Of a stretch of DNA of 37,201 nucleotides, positions 17,044 through 25,912 are shown piece after piece (within the stretch, counting starts at the first letter, position 1; every line of letters starts with the position of its first letter). Below the pieces are notes generated by a model. That model saw nothing but the letters and a program-made list of their open reading frames with translations, had not been told where the DNA came from and ran no database searches. Origin of the DNA: an uncultured Fidelibacterota bacterium (GTDB lineage Bacteria; Fidelibacterota; Marinisomatia; Marinisomatales; UBA1611). Location of the stretch: NCBI GenBank assembly GCA_902602795.1, contig CACKSF010000009.1:1-37201 (forward strand), given 5' to 3'. Position numbers and translations under genes: made by a program.

Positions 17044-18755
17044 TGTGTGGATTTATTTGTGTCGTGAAAAAAAATTCACCAAAAAAAAAGAAAAAAACTA
17101 TTATAAATAAAAAATTATTAGAACACAGAGGGCCTGATTTTTCAAAAGAAATAAATTATAAAAATATTTCATTTCGGCATTGGAGATTATCGATAATAGA
17201 TTTAACTGAGTACTCTAATCAGCCGATCGTAGATGGAGATAATATATTCCTGTATAATGGCGAATTATATGATTATAAAGAGGTTGGTAATAAATATAAA
17301 GTAAAAGAAAATGGTGATACGCATACATTTTTTTCTATTTTGAGACAGGAAAATGGTCTTGAAAAATTGCAAAAGCAGCAAGGGTTTTTTTCTTTTCTGA
17401 TTTATAATAAAAAGATCAATTTATTAAAAGGAGGAAGAGATAGGTTTGGTAAAAAGCCATTATACTATTTCATTAACCGTAAACTTGCAATTTTTTCCTC
17501 AGAAGAAAAGGGTATTTTATCTTTTTTAAAAAGTATTAGTATAGATTTTAATTCGATAATGGAATATTTTTTGTACAAAACTACATTTTATGGGAAAACA
17601 TTTTTCAAAAATATACTTGAAATTCCTCCAGGTTCATCATTTAAATTTGATATTAAAACATGGGATTTTCAAACGTCCATTAACTGGTCAGATTATTACT
17701 CACAAGATTTAAGCAAGACTTTTTTTCCAAATAGATTTGATAATACTATATCGGAGGACAATAACATTGAAGATATGTTAACTGAAGCAGTAAATCGCAG
17801 AATTAAGTGTGATGTTCCTGTTCAGATTGCTCTTTCTGGAGGAATTGATTCTACAACAATTTCTGCGTTAGCAAAAGCTTCTGAATTTAATTATAATATT
17901 CTTAGGTCTATCACATTAGGTTTTGATATTGGTATTGATGAGTCTAAAATAGCTTTGGAGATTTCTAGCAAATTAAATTTGGCAAATCAAATAATAACTT
18001 TTAATAGCAATGAGTTTTTAAATTTATTAGAAATTACTATCAAAAAAATGGAAAGTCCTCTAGATCACCCACATGCAATTGGGTATTACATTCTTACCAA
18101 AGAAGCTGGAAAAAAAGGTAAGGTTTTGATAACTGGGGAAGGAGCAGACGAATTATTTTATGGATATAACCATTACAATAATTTTAGAGGAAGATCTTTT
18201 GCATTTAGAGAGTACCTACAGAAAGAAGATGAAAATATTTTTAAAGGGAAAGTTTTTAATTCTATCCGTGATCATGCTATGATAGGTCGCTATAGAAAAC
18301 ATGCCATAAAATCCTATCAGAACTCTAGAAATTTTGAATTGAAGACTCACCTAATTTCTTTGCTGAAAAGAAATGATAAGATGAGCATGGCAAATTCAGT
18401 TGAAATTAGAGCACCATTTCTCGATCAAAAAATTATTTCTTATGCTTTAAATTTTGATCAAAACAGAATTATAAAATCTAGAAAGAGTTTTATTAAGGAT
18501 ATAGCTAAAAACTTAGTTCCTAATTTGCCAGAATTTGGAAAAAAAAATGGTTTTCGAGTTCCTTTTGATGAAAATTTTAATGATATTAAAAAATCAGATA
18601 GAGGAAAGCACTATATCAAATTAGCTCTTGATCAAATAAAAAATATTACAGGAGTAGGATATGATAATTGTAATTTGAATCCTAGAGTAGGCTGGTCGCT
18701 AGTTAATATTGGATGCTTTTTAAATATATTTCAAGAATCAGATTATTGTAATTGA
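17043..18755 (+). CDS. Asparagine-synthase-like glutamine-dependent amidotransferase
   Basis: The 570-residue protein has a class II glutaminase domain with nucleophile Cys2 (MCGFICVV) and the motifs EHRGPD, RHWRLSIIDL, YNGELYDY and RDRFGKKPLYY. The ATP-pyrophosphatase synthetase domain has the PP-loop ALSGGIDSTT at about 265, then GEGADELFYGY and NDKMSMANSVEIRAPFLD. It makes an amide from a carboxylate using glutamine and ATP. It could be an ordinary asparagine synthetase, but its place inside a pse cluster suggests amidation of a sugar acid or of a substituent. Comparable AsnB-like enzymes such as WbpS occur in O-antigen clusters. The N-terminus is Lys-rich (NSPKKKKKT), which is unusual. 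Its substrate cannot be read from sequence. Confidence 0.85.
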   Translation: MCGFICVVKKNSPKKKKKTIINKKLLEHRGPDFSKEINYKNISFRHWRLSIIDLTEYSNQPIVDGDNIFLYNGELYDYKEVGNKYKVKENGDTHTFFSILRQENGLEKLQKQQGFFSFLIYNKKINLLKGGRDRFGKKPLYYFINRKLAIFSSEEKGILSFLKSISIDFNSIMEYFLYKTTFYGKTFFKNILEIPPGSSFKFDIKTWDFQTSINWSDYYSQDLSKTFFPNRFDNTISEDNNIEDMLTEAVNRRIKCDVPVQIALSGGIDSTTISALAKASEFNYNILRSITLGFDIGIDESKIALEISSKLNLANQIITFNSNEFLNLLEITIKKMESPLDHPHAIGYYILTKEAGKKGKVLITGEGADELFYGYNHYNNFRGRSFAFREYLQKEDENIFKGKVFNSIRDHAMIGRYRKHAIKSYQNSRNFELKTHLISLLKRNDKMSMANSVEIRAPFLDQKIISYALNFDQNRIIKSRKSFIKDIAKNLVPNLPEFGKKNGFRVPFDENFNDIKKSDRGKHYIKLALDQIKNITGVGYDNCNLNPRVGWSLVNIGCFLNIFQESDYCN

Positions 18756-18846
18756 AGAAATATTTATTGATGCTTTATGTTTCTTTAGCTTTTTTTTGCC
18801 AAAAAATATACTAAAATTTTATTTACTATGGGTAAGTTGATATATA

Positions 18847-19905
18847 ATGAGTGAGATAAAAATAGGTGCAAAAAAAATAGGAAGGCACCAGAAACCTTTT
18901 ATAGTCGCAGAAATGTCTGGTAATCATGATCAATCTATTGAAAAAGCATTCAAAATAATTGATAAGGCATTAGAATGTGGCGCTTGTGCGATTAAACTTC
19001 AAACATATACGGCAGAGAGCATGACATTAGACATTCATAAAAATGAGTTCATGATTAATGATAAAAGTAGTCTTTGGTATGGCCAATCTTTATTTAATTT
19101 ATATAGGAAAGCTTATACTCCATGGGAATGGCATAAAGACCTTTTTGCACATGCAAAAAAAAGAGGAATAATCTGCTTTAGCTCTCCCTTTAGTCTTAAA
19201 GCTGTAGATCTATTGGAAGAACTAAATTCGCCAGCCTACAAGATTGCTTCTTTTGAAATAGTACACACTAAACTTATAGAAAAAGTAGCTTCTACAGGTA
19301 AACCAGTTATCATTTCTACTGGGATGGCATCTCTCCAAGAAATAAGTAGAGCAGTTGAAATTGCCAGAAAGAATGGATGCTTGAACTTAATTCTTTTAAA
19401 ATGTACAAGTAGCTATCCAGCTTCGCCGAAAAATAGCAATATTTTAACTATACCTCATCTTCGGGATCTTTTTCAATGTGAAGTTGGATTATCCGATCAC
19501 ACTAAAGGAATAGGCTCGGCCATAGGAGCGATTGCACATGGAGCTACAGTAATAGAAAAACATTTTACTTTATCAAAAAGCGATGGCGGTATTGACGCTG
19601 AATTTTCCTTAGAACCATCTGAAATGAAACTATTAGTAGATGAATCTAATAATTGTAAGGATTCCCTTGGAAGTATATTATATGGACCGACAAATGAAGA
19701 AAGATCTTCAATAGGTTTACGTAGATCGATTTATATTTCTGCTGATATGAAGAAAGGTGAACTCTTTTCGAATGAAAATCTAAAAATTATTAGACCGGGT
19801 AAAGGTTTAGATCCATATTACTATGACCTTTTTATAGGAAAGCAAGTTAAAAAATCAGTATTAAAAGGAACACCTCTATCATGGGATTTAATCCTAAAAA
19901 ATTAA
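18847..19905 (+). CDS. pseI: Pseudaminic acid synthase
   Basis: PseI condenses the PseG product with phosphoenolpyruvate to make pseudaminic acid. The 352-residue protein has the NeuB barrel (about 1-275) with FIVAEMSGNHDQSIEKA, CAIKLQTYTAESMTLD, FSSPFSLKAVDLLEEL, YKIASFEI, IISTGMASLQEI, LLKCTSSYPAS and GLSDHTKGIGSAIGA. EKHFTLSKSDGGIDAEFSLE follows, then a C-terminal SAF/antifreeze-like domain (about 288-350). ESMTLD and the SSLWYGQSLFNLY region point to PseI rather than the NeuB or LegI branches. It follows the AsnB-like gene by 91 bases; the 223 bases before pseC hold no recognisable gene. Confidence 0.94.
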   Translation: MSEIKIGAKKIGRHQKPFIVAEMSGNHDQSIEKAFKIIDKALECGACAIKLQTYTAESMTLDIHKNEFMINDKSSLWYGQSLFNLYRKAYTPWEWHKDLFAHAKKRGIICFSSPFSLKAVDLLEELNSPAYKIASFEIVHTKLIEKVASTGKPVIISTGMASLQEISRAVEIARKNGCLNLILLKCTSSYPASPKNSNILTIPHLRDLFQCEVGLSDHTKGIGSAIGAIAHGATVIEKHFTLSKSDGGIDAEFSLEPSEMKLLVDESNNCKDSLGSILYGPTNEERSSIGLRRSIYISADMKKGELFSNENLKIIRPGKGLDPYYYDLFIGKQVKKSVLKGTPLSWDLILKN

Positions 19906-20128
19906 TTTTTTGAAATCATACAGAGTTGTTAAATGAAAAAAAAGCAATCCTTTGACCATTTTAACTTAGCTTTGGAACTATATATAAAAACGAAATTGGA
20001 AAACTTGATTAAAAATAACAAAATATTTTTTCTATTTTTTAGCATATGATAATTGTTTACATGATTAGTTTAATATTAATCTTTAATTACTGATTATCCT
20101 TAAAAAATGATTACCAACCTTATCTAAA

Positions 20129-21292
20129 ATGATTTCGTACGGAAAACAAACAATAGACCAAGAGGATATTGATTCTATTCTAGAAGTTTTAAGAAGTGAC
20201 TGGCTTACACAAGGTCCTGGTGTTGATAAGTTTGAAATGGATTTAAGAAATTATTTTGGAGCAAATTTCACTTCTGCAGTTTCAAATGGTACAGCCGCCT
20301 TGCATCTTGCGGGAAAAGCTTTATCTTGGAATCAAGATGATATTGTAATCACTACTCCAATAACTTTTCTTTCTACTGCCAACAGTATAGTACATAATGG
20401 TTCTAGACCAGATTTTGTAGATATATGTCCCAAATCTTATACCATTGATCCTAACCAAGTTGAAGAAAAAGTTAAAATTTATAGATCTGCTGGCAAACAT
20501 ATAAAAGCAGTAATAGGAGTTGATTATGCTGGTCACCCCTGCGATTGGTCATCGCTTAGACAGATTGCTGATAAGTATGAGTTACAATTAATAAATGATA
20601 ATTGCCATGCATTAGGCGCTTCATATTTAGGTGACAAACAATATGCCGTAAAGTATGCCGATCTTGTCACTCAGAGCTATCACCCTGTAAAACATATTAC
20701 AACTGGAGAGGGTGGGGCAATTCTAACAAATGATTTACAACTCGATGATAAGATTAAATTATTAAGAACCCATGGTATGACTAAAAATCCAGAAAAAATT
20801 GAGAAGAGTGATGGCCCATGGTTTTACGAGATGCAAGTACTTGGATTTAACTATCGTATAACTGATTTTCAATGTGCATTAGGATCAAGTCAGCTTAAAA
20901 AGTTAGATCATTTTAACAAAAAAAGAAAAAACATAGCTGATGTTTACAATGATTCGCTTAAATCTGCAGAGTTTTTAAAAACACCCCAACTTAATGATAA
21001 AATAGAACATTGCTATCATTTATATCCAATTCAAGTAGATTTTAAAAAATATTCAATATCAAAAATAAATTTCTTTAAGTGTATGAAAAGTTATGGAATT
21101 AATCTTCAAGTACACTACATACCTATTCATTTACAACCATATTATAAAACAAAATTTGGATTTAAGGCTGGTGATTTCCCAAATTCAGAATATTTTTATA
21201 ATAATGAAATTTCTTTACCTATTTATCCAACTTTATCTAAAAATGACCAGATGAATGTTATAAAAAAAATAAAAAAATTATTAAATGGATAG
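20129..21292 (+). CDS. pseC: UDP-4-amino-4,6-dideoxy-N-acetyl-L-altrosamine transaminase
   Basis: PseC is a PLP aminotransferase of the DegT/DnrJ/EryC1 family that places the C4 amino group on the PseB product using glutamate. The 387-residue protein opens with ISYGKQTIDQEDIDSILEVL, then LTQGPGVDKFE and AVSNGTAALHLA. VDYAGHPCDW follows, and the PLP lysine is Lys188 in SYHPVKHITTGEGGA. The late region NYRITDFQCALGSSQLKKLD is family-typical. GHPCDW and HPVKHITTGEGG are characteristic of PseC. Its last eight bases overlap the aldo/keto reductase start. Confidence 0.94.
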   Translation: MISYGKQTIDQEDIDSILEVLRSDWLTQGPGVDKFEMDLRNYFGANFTSAVSNGTAALHLAGKALSWNQDDIVITTPITFLSTANSIVHNGSRPDFVDICPKSYTIDPNQVEEKVKIYRSAGKHIKAVIGVDYAGHPCDWSSLRQIADKYELQLINDNCHALGASYLGDKQYAVKYADLVTQSYHPVKHITTGEGGAILTNDLQLDDKIKLLRTHGMTKNPEKIEKSDGPWFYEMQVLGFNYRITDFQCALGSSQLKKLDHFNKKRKNIADVYNDSLKSAEFLKTPQLNDKIEHCYHLYPIQVDFKKYSISKINFFKCMKSYGINLQVHYIPIHLQPYYKTKFGFKAGDFPNSEYFYNNEISLPIYPTLSKNDQMNVIKKIKKLLNG

Positions 21293-22163
21293 TGCAATCA
21301 AAAAGCTAGTAATAGGTTCAGCTCAGTTTGGCCAAAAATATGGTATATCTAATAATAGAGGCATGGTAGAAACTAAAGATGTTATTGCTATCCTTGACCT
21401 TGCTTATAAAAATGGAATAAACACTATTGATACTGCTAAAGGTTATGGGGTGAGTGAAATTATTATTGGTAATTATATTAGGCAAAAAAAAACCTTATGG
21501 AAGATTATTTCTAAATATGAAAATTATCATGAAGGAAAAGGGATAATACAACAAATTCAAGAGTCTACTGATCTATTAGGTACTAGTCTTGAAACAATAC
21601 TTGCACATAACGTAAATCTTTTCTTGGATCCTCGGTTTCAATATGAAGTTCAACAAGCAAAAGATAGAGGCCTTGTAAAAAGTGTTGGTGTTTCAATATA
21701 TAGTAATAAAGATATAGATTTAATATTAGCTTCAGACCTTATCCCTGAAATTATTCAATTACCTTTGAATATTCTTGACACACGCCTTTACCATAAGGGA
21801 AGTTTAAAGCTCTTAACCGAAAAAAAAATTCATATTCACGTAAGATCCGTATTTCTGCAAGGTCTTTTTTTTTTAAATCCCATAAAAATAGAAAAAAAAT
21901 TCAAAGATGTCATTCCTACACTTAGTAAGCTTCAAAACATTGCTAGAAATTCCGGACTTACAATTTCTGAATTATCGCTATGCTGGGTAGCAAGTCTAGA
22001 TTGTGTTGACAAAGTAATTATAGGAGTAGAAAATTCAAAGCAGCTCCAATCGCATTTGAGTTTATTGAAAAAACCAAGGAAAAGTTTATCATTCAAAGAA
22101 GCTCTTTCTTTAAAGTACCAAAATAAAAAAATATTGAATCCGGTATTATGGCCTCAAATATAG
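21285..22163 (+). CDS. Aldo/keto reductase family protein
   Basis: The 292-residue protein has a full aldo/keto reductase active site: Asp49 and Tyr54 (TIDTAKGYG), Lys77 (IISKYENY) and His108 (ILAHNVNLF). The fold continues with KSVGVSIYSNKDID, the substrate loop, and the late NADPH-binding stretch VIIGVENSKQLQ. Members of this branch are common in nonulosonic acid and other sugar clusters, but a step for it is not part of the standard five-enzyme pseudaminic route. It may reduce a keto sugar or modify the product; this is inference. It overlaps pseC by eight bases and the next gene by sixteen, so it is certainly expressed with them. Confidence 0.88.
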   Translation: MDSAIKKLVIGSAQFGQKYGISNNRGMVETKDVIAILDLAYKNGINTIDTAKGYGVSEIIIGNYIRQKKTLWKIISKYENYHEGKGIIQQIQESTDLLGTSLETILAHNVNLFLDPRFQYEVQQAKDRGLVKSVGVSIYSNKDIDLILASDLIPEIIQLPLNILDTRLYHKGSLKLLTEKKIHIHVRSVFLQGLFFLNPIKIEKKFKDVIPTLSKLQNIARNSGLTISELSLCWVASLDCVDKVIIGVENSKQLQSHLSLLKKPRKSLSFKEALSLKYQNKKILNPVLWPQI

Positions 22164-24181
22164 TAGCAATTGTTCAAGCAAGAATAGGTTCAACACGTTT
22201 TCCTAATAAAGTTCTTAAAAATATTAATGAAAACAATGTAATCGGATTAGTCTTTGACCGCTTATCAAAATCAAAAAATATTGATAAGATTATCTTAGCT
22301 ACCGCTAGCAGTATCGAGAACAATCAACTTGCTGATTTCATTATAAGAAAAGGTTACGGCGTTTTTCGAGGAAATGAAAACGATGTTTTGAGTAGGGTTT
22401 ATGATGCTGCAAAGTTCTATAATGCCTCATCTATTGTGAGATTAACGGGTGACTGCCCTCTTATAGATGTTGAAATAGTAGATTCTGTTATTTCACTCTT
22501 TAAGAAAAAGAAAGCGGATTATGCCTCAAACACTGCCCCCCCTACGTTCCCAGATGGATTAGACGTTGAGGTTTTTACCTATGAATCACTTAAAAAAGCT
22601 GCCTTAAACGCTAAAGATACGTTTGATAGAGAACATGTTACACCATTTATTCGAAGAGATAAAAATTCAAAAAAAGTTAATTTTTATAGTCCCAACGATA
22701 ACTCTGAGGAGCGTTGGACTCTAGATTGTAGAGAAGACTTTCAAGTTATCAAAAATATAGTAAATCATTTTAAACCAAACATTCATTTTAAATATGATGA
22801 TATATTAAATCTTAAACAAGAGCATCCTCATTATTTCGAAGCTAATAAAAATATTGAGCGTAATCTTGGTTCTAAAATGGGTACTGGACAAAAATTATAT
22901 CAAAGAGCAAAAAAAATTATCCCAGGAGGAACAATGTTACTATCTAAACGCCCAGAGCAGTTTTTACCTGATGGCTGGCCTGCGTACTATAGTAAAGCTA
23001 AAGGATGTAGAATATGGGATTTAGATGGCAATGAATATATTGATATGTCAATAATGGGAATTGGCACAAACACTCTTGGTTATTCTCACCCGGAGGTAGA
23101 TAACGCGGTATTAGACGTTGTAATGAAAGGTAATATGTCTACACTAAACTGTCCGGAAGAAGTTCTTTTAGCTGAGCGTTTGATAGAACTCCATCCATGG
23201 GCAGATATGGTTCGATTTGCTAGGTCTGGCGGAGAAGCGAATGCAATTGCAGTTAGGATAGCTCGTGCTGCTGCAGGAAAAGATAAAATTGCGATCTGTG
23301 GTTATCATGGATGGCATGACTGGTATTTATCTGCTAATCTTGGCAATGATTCAAAACTAGATGGGCATTTATTACCTGGTTTAGATCCAAAAGGTGTTCC
23401 AATTCATTTAAAAGGAACTGTTGTACCATTTCGCTATAATGATCCTGCTCAACTAGAAAATATAGTTCTAAATAATGATATAGGTATTATAAAAATGGAA
23501 GTCTCAAGATCTATGGGGCCCCAAAAAGGTTATTTACAGTTTGTAAGAAAATTGGCATCTGAAAATAATATAATTCTTATTTTTGATGAATGCACTTCTG
23601 GTTTTAGGGAAACCTTTGGCGGATTACATAAAAAGTACGAAGTTGTTCCTGATATGATAATGCTAGGGAAAACACTTGGGAATGGATATGCAATAACTGC
23701 TGTTGTTGGCAAAAAAAGAATAATGAAATATGCCGAAGAAACTTTTATTAGTAGCACATTCTGGACAGAAAGGATCGGACCCACTGCAGCATTAAAAACC
23801 TTAGAAATAATGGAAAAAGAGAGTTCCTGGACACAAATTACTGAAACAGGTAAAAGTATTACTGCATTCTGGAAAGAATTAGGAAAAAATCATAATCTTA
23901 AAATTGAAATTAAAGGACTTCCCTCTTTAGCTAGTTTTACAATAAAATCTGAAAATTGGCTTAAATATAAAACTTTAATTACCCAAGAGATGCTGAAGAA
24001 TGGATTTTTAGCTTCAAATCTAGTTTATTCGTGTATTGATCATAAAAATCATATTTTAGATGAATATTTTGATAGGTTGGAATCTGTTTTCTCAGTGATT
24101 GAAGAATGTGAAAAAGGTAAAGATATAAATCTACTTTTGGAGGGGAAAGTATGTCAGTCTGGATTTAGTAGGCTGAATTAG
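22148..24181 (+). CDS. SpsF-type cytidylyltransferase fused to class III aminotransferase
   Basis: One 677-residue frame holds two enzymes. Residues 1-240 are an SpsF/CMP-Kdo-synthetase-like nucleotidyltransferase with AIVQARIGSTRFPNKVLKNI, VRLTGDCPLID, PDGLDVEVFTYE and REHVTPFIRR. Residues 245-670 are a class III aminotransferase of the glutamate-1-semialdehyde aminomutase type, with LYQRAKKIIPGGT, RFARSGGEANAIAVRIAR, FDECTSGFRE and the PLP lysine Lys508 (IMLGKTLGNGYA). No separate PseF is seen in the cluster, so the first domain is the best candidate for activating the nonulosonic acid with CTP. The second domain probably transfers an amino group to, or isomerises, a sugar or side chain; the substrate is unknown. 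The frame is unbroken and overlaps the upstream gene by sixteen bases. Confidence 0.88.
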   Translation: MASNIVAIVQARIGSTRFPNKVLKNINENNVIGLVFDRLSKSKNIDKIILATASSIENNQLADFIIRKGYGVFRGNENDVLSRVYDAAKFYNASSIVRLTGDCPLIDVEIVDSVISLFKKKKADYASNTAPPTFPDGLDVEVFTYESLKKAALNAKDTFDREHVTPFIRRDKNSKKVNFYSPNDNSEERWTLDCREDFQVIKNIVNHFKPNIHFKYDDILNLKQEHPHYFEANKNIERNLGSKMGTGQKLYQRAKKIIPGGTMLLSKRPEQFLPDGWPAYYSKAKGCRIWDLDGNEYIDMSIMGIGTNTLGYSHPEVDNAVLDVVMKGNMSTLNCPEEVLLAERLIELHPWADMVRFARSGGEANAIAVRIARAAAGKDKIAICGYHGWHDWYLSANLGNDSKLDGHLLPGLDPKGVPIHLKGTVVPFRYNDPAQLENIVLNNDIGIIKMEVSRSMGPQKGYLQFVRKLASENNIILIFDECTSGFRETFGGLHKKYEVVPDMIMLGKTLGNGYAITAVVGKKRIMKYAEETFISSTFWTERIGPTAALKTLEIMEKESSWTQITETGKSITAFWKELGKNHNLKIEIKGLPSLASFTIKSENWLKYKTLITQEMLKNGFLASNLVYSCIDHKNHILDEYFDRLESVFSVIEECEKGKDINLLLEGKVCQSGFSRLN

Positions 24182-24203
24182 AGGGAATAAATATACAAGA
24201 GTA

Positions 24204-25267
24204 ATGAAAATAGAAAAGATAATATACTACTTAACTCCTCAATTATTTTGGAAGCTATACCAGAAATTTAAGCCAATTAAAAAACCATATAATCAACAAC
24301 ATTTTAATTCTGGTTCCACGATTGAGGAGTTAATAAATTTAAAAAATAAAGGATTTAACTATTTTTTTGATAAAGAAGTAATCGAGGTATTTTGTGATTA
24401 TATGGATTATGACCTAAAAAAACTAGCCTATAGATCCCAAGATTGAATCAAATAATCGATATTTAGATGAGTTAATTAGAAACGATTTTTGTAAAATTAT
24501 TAATCCTATCAAAACTGAATCTGTAAAAATCATTTATGATCAATCAATGGAAAATATAAAGCAACTTGAAAAGGGAGTTGATGATTTGATTGGTTAACAT
24601 GTTATTGATTCTTGAAAAAACAGACAAGGAAAACATCGAGGCCTTAAAGTAAGCATAGATTTAAATAATGGTGTAGTAAGTTTATGGGATGTATAAAAAT
24701 CGAGCAAAATTATTTAATCAGAATTCATTAATAAATTGATAATATGTGATATTTGTGAGAGTTTTTTTAGGCGGTAACATAAATGAAACACGAATTTATG
24801 CAGAGCATAAGTTTAAGAAGCACTTATTAGTTCCTATTTTACGAGCTCATCGCGATTTCCCATTTGGGATGTTAAAAGCTTTTTTAGCGCTTGATGATAT
24901 TGAGTTAGAAAATGCTCCATTTATTTATTGTAAAAAATCTCATAATTTAAATCAATGGAGAACACTGAAAGATCTGCTAGAATTCTCACAAGCTAATAAA
25001 TAATTTTTTTTAGCATATGTGAATTATAATAGTTTAAAATTGTCTAAGATTATTGAAAATTATCCAGGAGTGATATCAAGGAGTGAAATTGTTAAAGGAA
25101 AAACAGGAGATATTGTCATTACGGACAATAGAGGTGTGCACCAAGGCAGTGTTTTAAAAAATGGTTACCGGTTACAATTAGGCTTAGGTTTAGCTTCATT
25201 ATATGATGAGAACATTAATACTACTACCCATTATGTTAAAAGAAAAAGCTCCTCTATTTGGAGTTGA
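24204..25267 (+). pseudogene. Decayed PhyH-type Fe(II)/2-oxoglutarate dioxygenase
   Basis: The remains of one gene are split into pieces. 24204-24446 encodes an N-terminus (MKIEKIIYYLTPQLFWKLYQ). A one-base frameshift near 24440 continues it in another frame (NNRYLDELIRNDFCKIINP) to TAA 24595-24597. About 24600-24745 is unreadable. From 24746 the C-terminal half appears, with the metal ligands His-x-Asp in AHRDFPFG, then LENAPFIYCKKSH. An in-frame TAA (25001-25003) follows, and the same frame resumes with TDNRGVHQGS (distal His) and GYRLQL (the 2-oxoglutarate Arg). This pattern is the phytanoyl-CoA dioxygenase family, which hydroxylates small molecules and often sits in sugar or lipid modification clusters. 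The stops are mostly TAA, so selenocysteine readthrough does not explain them. Confidence 0.75.
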
Positions 25268-25294
25268 TTTCTAAATTAATCTTAGTTAAATAAA

Positions 25295-25912
25295 ATGAAG
25301 AATGTGAAAGTTTGTTTACTTGATTATGGTAGCGGTAATGTAAGATCCGTCTTTAACTTAATAAATCATATTGGATTTAGAGTTGTAGTATCAAATGACG
25401 AAAAAGATATAAGAAGCTGTACTCATTTAATATTACCAGGTGTTGGATCATTTGGGACTGCCATGGATAAGATAAAGAGGAAAATACCTTTATCAGTTTT
25501 AGATAAGGAAGTATTAATCAAAAAAAAACCTTTTCTAGGTATATGTGTTGGTCTGCAGGTAATATTTCAAAAAGGATATGAGTTTGGAGAACATGATGGC
25601 CTTGGCTGGTTAAATGGGATAGTAGAAAAACTTGATTCTGAAAATCACCCTCTCCCACACATTGGATGGAATAGTATTAAAGAAAAGAAGCGATCACCAC
25701 TTTTCACAGGTTTGGGCAAAATTAACGATTTTTATTTTGTCCATAGTTTTGCTGTAAAAACTGATGCTGCCTTAGTAATATCTAAAACATTTTACGGCAA
25801 TACTTTTTGCTCCGCAATCCAGAAGGATAATATTTTTGGAGTTCAATTTCATCCTGAAAAAAGTCAGAAAGCTGGGATAGTTCTTATGAAAAATTTCCTT
25901 AGTCTAATATGA
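25295..25912 (+). CDS. hisH2: HisH-like glutaminase of the acetamidino-sugar module
   Basis: A class I glutamine amidotransferase of 205 residues with the full triad: Cys84 (LGICVGLQVIF), His186 and Glu188 (GVQFHPEKS), and the oxyanion strand LPGVGSFG (47-54). It releases ammonia from glutamine for a partner. In histidine synthesis the partner is HisF acting on PRFAR. Here the four-base overlap with a HisF2 gene, and an N-acetyl sugar amidotransferase directly after, match the HisH2-HisF2-WbpG/PseA set of O-antigen and flagellin glycan clusters. That set makes acetamidino groups. No other his genes are nearby. Starts at ATG 25295 after an A-rich tract. Confidence 0.9.
   Translation: MKNVKVCLLDYGSGNVRSVFNLINHIGFRVVVSNDEKDIRSCTHLILPGVGSFGTAMDKIKRKIPLSVLDKEVLIKKKPFLGICVGLQVIFQKGYEFGEHDGLGWLNGIVEKLDSENHPLPHIGWNSIKEKKRSPLFTGLGKINDFYFVHSFAVKTDAALVISKTFYGNTFCSAIQKDNIFGVQFHPEKSQKAGIVLMKNFLSLI

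Noticed and set aside
19933-20049. A 38-codon ORF between pseI and pseC (MKKKQSFDHFNLALELY onward)
   Set aside because: No ribosome site, no recognised family and low complexity at the end; not enough to call a gene.
24204-25267. In-frame stops in the PhyH gene as selenocysteine codons, given the tRNA-Sec
   Set aside because: The clean in-frame stop in the C-terminal half is TAA, and the break after the first fragment is a frameshift; no SECIS-like hairpin was seen.
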